Position numbers and translations under genes: made by a program. The notes under the pieces are model-generated. The model had not been told where the DNA came from, searched no databases, and worked only from the letters and a program-made list of their open reading frames with translations. Shown in pieces: positions 59,815 to 64,000 of a stretch of DNA of 64,000 nt (positions are counted from its first letter, which is position 1; every line of letters starts with the position of its first letter). The DNA is from Ophioderma brevispina (Eukaryota; Echinodermata; Ophiuroidea; Amphilepidida; Ophiodermatidae): positions 93,011 through 157,010 of the forward strand of contig JAMKCH010012582.1 of assembly GCA_023653785.1 (NCBI GenBank). The letters are read 5' to 3'.

Positions 59815-62675
59815 AAAACTGGCAATAGACAGAACTGTCCCATATAACAGCGTAGGCCCACTCGGCTCTGCTAAAGACTGCTATCCACGTGCGAGTGGGG
59901 TCCAGGTATAAAAGCCGGGGAAAAAGGGTTCCCACCCACGCTACGTTGAAATTGATAACATATCGCTTGCATTGTACAATATCCCATGTTCGTTTGTAAT
60001 TGTCACAACTTTACATGCCACACTATTCGGGAATGTGCATCGATTTAAATGTAAATTAAACAATGAAATGAGCTACATATTGAACAATATTCATGTCCAT
60101 AACGAATTTTATCAATTCGTGTTTGCTTGTTTCATTTGTGATGCGACCTCACGGGGGACACGTGTGTGTCTGTGCCACCTTGGGCACAAATTGGTGACCA
60201 ATGACAGAACCGAGGATATAGCAACAATGTATAAAAGCAATTCTGGAACAACCATATGCCTTCAGTAGGGATTACCATAAGCTACAACAAGAACGAAAAT
60301 TGTACATCTTCACCTCCATTCACGTAAAATGCCAGAATATAGTACCATGAATTTAATAATGTAACACTAATAACTTCATGCAAGACCCAGGGATCCTCAC
60401 TAAACAGTATTCGAATTCGACCCTTTTTCCACCCTATACTATTATTATTATTATTAATCCTACAACGATTCAACAACCCTTTAATTCAATGGTAATTCCT
60501 TCACTTTTCGTAGCCCGACCTTTATAAACGCAAGGATGTTTAAAGGTGGGGCACTCATGCTTGTCAGCCTGCCAACAGCCCGAGCCGAACATACATTCCA
60601 ACTACAAAAGATACAATCGCCACAAAACTCCCCCCTTCGCATAAATGGAACACAAAACACAAAAAACTATAAATCATAACAAACTCCTCCACAAGATAAA
60701 ATCAATCTATTAATAAATACAACTAACATTAAACAAAAAACAGTAGGCACAACCCGAATTAACACATAATATTTCCATAGCTAGCGCACAGCGCATGGAC
60801 AAGGGTAGTGAACCTCCCCTAACAAACTGTGGTATGCGCCCACATATATTCATTTTACAACGCCTGCTGCAACGTCATACAGACTTGCACTACTTAACTA
60901 ATGGACTTTGTACGTAACGTACATAATAACCACAGTACACATGTCAATCAGTCCCGATTCTTGGCTCGTTTGTTATTCGCCTATGGTTTATCTAGGTTTC
61001 GCATTAAAAAATCGCGCATGTCCGACGAGCCCCCCCTCGCGGTCGCCTACTACACAAACACAGACGTGAGTATTGACTCTGTAATCTGGGGGTACGGGGT
61101 TACCATGACGAAAACCCAAACACAATGCGGGAAAATACAACTTCTCGCCGATTTTGCTATCCAAATTCATCAGCGTGAAGAGCACATCCCAACTTTCACC
61201 GACCAGGATGCACAATATACTCAATCCGGACAACGAGAGAGGCTAGACTTTTGCGCCCTCTCTGCCGAATCGGTACGATTAGAATAGCTTCACTAATGAA
61301 GCTAAAAATGGAATTTCGGCTTCGTATCAAATCGTGGTACCCTAACATCCCCTACAAGCGATTAGACCAAAAGCACCTAATAAGGACATAAATTGACCAT
61401 ATTATATTACTGCCATACAGACACGTACTACAACACATAATTGAATGAAAGATGGTTGAACACTGCCGTTTTTTCCATTTTCTGTCGATTTTGTTCAGTT
61501 GGAAAAATAACTTTTGTGTCAAATCAGCACAAACTACCAACTGTTAGATGTTGATACCATTTTTTTAACTTTCAGCTTCTGTGGTTGCGCACTACTTATG
61601 CATCCAAATGATGCTATACATCTGTTTCTATGGATAATGTACGCAAAGAAAAGCAACCGACTGCTTATCGTAATAGGACCCCACGCAGGAACAACTCTTT
61701 GTACCATGCAATCATGTTTTTTGCACAGTGATTCGATTTTCCCAGATAATAAATAAGATGCTAAGCCACACCCCCTTGTGGAGAAGTGAAAATCTTCGTC
61801 TACACGTACAACATATAGAGTTTTTGATTTAGACTGAAAACGTCACCTGTATCACTAGCCTTGTTCAAAGGCGCTCGACCAACTTTCAGTCATTGTGCAC
61901 ACCGGAATGTCCATCATAATAAGGAGTTACACATACCTCCTCGCCAAACTAACAAAAATGGCAAGAATTCACTCTATTAACACCTAATTGAGGTCTCAAT
62001 TTCACTGGCCTATGTGCCATGCTTCCACTAGCAAGTTCACTAAGTTCAAACTCATGCAAACTCTGAGTAGCACAACCTGCACTGACCACACTACGTTGGG
62101 TTTTATCCCTAGACTAGTAGGAACGGATCCACCCAGTGTGGACAACATATCACCAGGGAGTTACCATTTTTTTTATTTGTTTATAGAATCTTTCTCTAGA
62201 CAGGTAGCCTTAAAAATACTAAAGCCACTGATTTCATACTTAAAACACACTGTTGTCGTTCTTAGCAGATACAGAAGACAGCCTTGATCAAGGCCTACCC
62301 TTATGATGAGTAATCTATCATAACCGCTCCTACTTTGACTAATTTCATAAGTTTGAGTCTCATTATTGGATTTATGCAGGGATTCATGGTCATTTGTTGT
62401 AATTACTTTTTAGAGAGAGTGTTTTTTTGTTGTAGTACCATGGGCGTAACATAAACAAGCACAGACATAACAGAGCGAGAGCCAAATTCTGATCAACCTG
62501 GAATAATTATTTGATCACATTGGGCGTCTCTTCATGTTTTGTGTATTTAAAGTGACAATCAGGCAGTTGGCGTCAGTGGTGTGAGTGAATAGGAGGCATT
62601 TGTGCAGCCACTGTTGAATAAATTACTTATTGGATAAGTAAAGTAAACAACCCCCTGGTGACCCCTGTTGACTAT
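59815..62675. other. Upstream intron, no gene recognised
   Basis: Holds a short (ATT)n microsatellite near 60440 and a T2 MITE fragment near 61440-61510. A plus-strand 128-codon frame at 60901-61287 has no family resemblance. No earlier mib1 exon was found, so it should lie beyond 64000. Confidence 0.4.
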
Positions 62676-62680
62676 TGAAT

Positions 62681-63230
62681 ACCGGGGGGGGGGGACCACT
62701 CCCTAAAAACCGTGACGGGATTGCGGCACTATGGACCCTTTTTTTAAACCGGCTGACAGTGAAAAACCCCCTTTTTTTTAACCTGTCCTGCAAGAAAACC
62801 CCCATTTTTTTTAACTGTCACTGAAGACCCCCCTTTTTATTTAACCTGTCACCAAAAGACCCCCTTTTTTTTAACTGTCCACTGAAAGACCCCCTGTTTT
62901 TACTCTCAGTCCAGTTTTGATGCCCCTCCATTTTTAATCAAATCCGGGAATCAAATGTCACTGAATGACCCCCTTATTTGTAAAATTTCCATGCTCTCAC
63001 AGAAAAGCCTCTTGTTCACTGATGGAACTGCACACCTATGTGCCCTCACTGAAGTACCCCCTTTTTTTTCACAAAAATGTGAGTGGCTCATTGATTGGAC
63101 CAAGTTTTGATGCATCCTCTCACACCACCTACCCCCCTTTTTCCCTTAAGTCCTCAGCGAATGCCCCTACTTTGAAAGTCGAATCCGCACATCCCGTCAC
63201 TTTCATATAGGAGTGCCCCCCCCCCCAGGT
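62681..63230. mobile_element. Inverted-repeat element with G/C-run ends and internal ~30-bp repeats
   Basis: Ends ACCGGGGGGGGGG... and ...CCCCCCCCCAGGT enclose inverted blocks (CACTCC and GTGACGGGAT). The interior has about eight copies of a ~30-base unit: CACTGAAAGACCCCC, a poly-T run, then AACTGTC. No coding capacity. Confidence 0.75.
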
Positions 63231-63234
63231 TTAA

Positions 63235-64000
63235 TATCCTTCAGTAATTCACTCAATATAGGTTTAAGCTGATGAATTGACTTGAGACCTCTTACAAATT
63301 AGGGTCGATATCAATCTTGAGTCACTAAGGTCAAACAAAGTCAAATGGGGTAAAAAATTTAAAACAAATCAAATGGAAATCTTTTTTAGCCCTTCCTGTA
63401 GGACTTGATAAAAGTCAATAAACTCAATTATGACTCCATCGCTTGACCCATGGTTAGGGGTCAAGGTCAAAAACTTCAATTATGTTTACACTTGCAAATC
63501 ACAATGATCATGTGACTTATGCATATGAATTGACAGGTGACTCTACAACAGGTGTGGGTCGATAGGTCAATCTGGGGATCATTTGGGTTCATTAAGCCAT
63601 ATTGTACTATGTAATATCATATCTGGATTTGTATGAAATGCACGACACTTTATTTGCCGCAACTACCCTGGCCTATAAATCTAAACCTCGCCATTGTTAT
63701 GCTATCATTTTACTTTCATGAACCCATTATGGTGGTCGCTCAACTGTGCATAGATATGTTCTCAGATCCAGTTCTTTCTTTGTTACTTATTACATGCATC
63801 CGAATTCAGAACAGCAATTAAACAATATGGTAATAGCCCATTAAGGAGTTAGGGTAGGTGGTTTCCCCATGTGTAGCTCAGAGTTACTAATATATCTAAA
63901 GATCTTTTCCCAATATGTTGTCACATCGAACAATTTAAAAACCAAAAAATGTGTCTTCATTTACATTTCCGATAAGCTTTTCAGCTCTCAGATGTCAAAA
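63235..64000. other. Intronic stretch, no gene recognised
   Basis: AT-rich, with several GGTCAA words between 63300 and 63580. No exon or repeat boundary identified. Confidence 0.4.

Noticed and set aside
60901..61287. 128-codon plus-strand open frame, somewhat GC-richer than its surroundings
   Set aside because: No recognisable domain, no splice or promoter context, and a competing minus-strand frame over the same bases. Treated as chance.

Overview
This is eukaryotic, almost certainly animal, genomic DNA. It is AT-rich, has no long open reading frames, is full of degraded retrotransposons, tRNA-derived SINEs, foldback elements and minisatellites, and contains short exons with good GT/AG splice sites. 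The repeat content resembles marine invertebrates, perhaps a deuterostome such as an echinoderm or hemichordate; that placement is inference from general repeat style only.

The organising feature is one host gene on the minus strand: a mind bomb 1 (mib1) orthologue, the RING E3 ubiquitin ligase that drives Delta/Jagged endocytosis in Notch signalling. I recognise six exons with confidence and a seventh probable one. In gene order they are 58727-58781 (probable), 54498-54577, 52409-52587, 48901-49042, 45461-45594, 39031-39138 and 6973-7168. They encode the middle of the protein, from the repeat region after the MIB/HERC2-ZZ module into the first ankyrin repeats. The N-terminal exons should lie beyond 64000, and the remaining ankyrin and RING exons beyond position 1. 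Splice phases agree at the five junctions between the six confident exons. Three exons are intact; the other four need single-base frame corrections, which looks more like residual consensus indels than pseudogene decay.

Everything else is intron. The roughly 32 kb intron from 39030 to 7169 holds a 59-bp satellite in two blocks (12024-13554 and 17186-22262). The blocks are split by a 3.6-kb insertion carrying reverse transcriptase motifs and flanked by a 15-bp duplication. The same intron holds a 5.2-kb long-inverted-repeat element nested in a TTAA MITE that is itself nested in a 122-bp tandem repeat, a restriction-like-endonuclease LINE fragment, and a clean DNA transposon with 9-bp target duplications. 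The shorter introns between 39 and 59 kb hold many MITEs, a ~50-bp minisatellite, and (56.2-58.4 kb) a tandem array rich in AGGTCA half-sites.

No prokaryotic system, CRISPR array or intact transposase/polymerase gene is visible. The points most worth checking are the mib1 gene structure and its satellite-filled giant intron.
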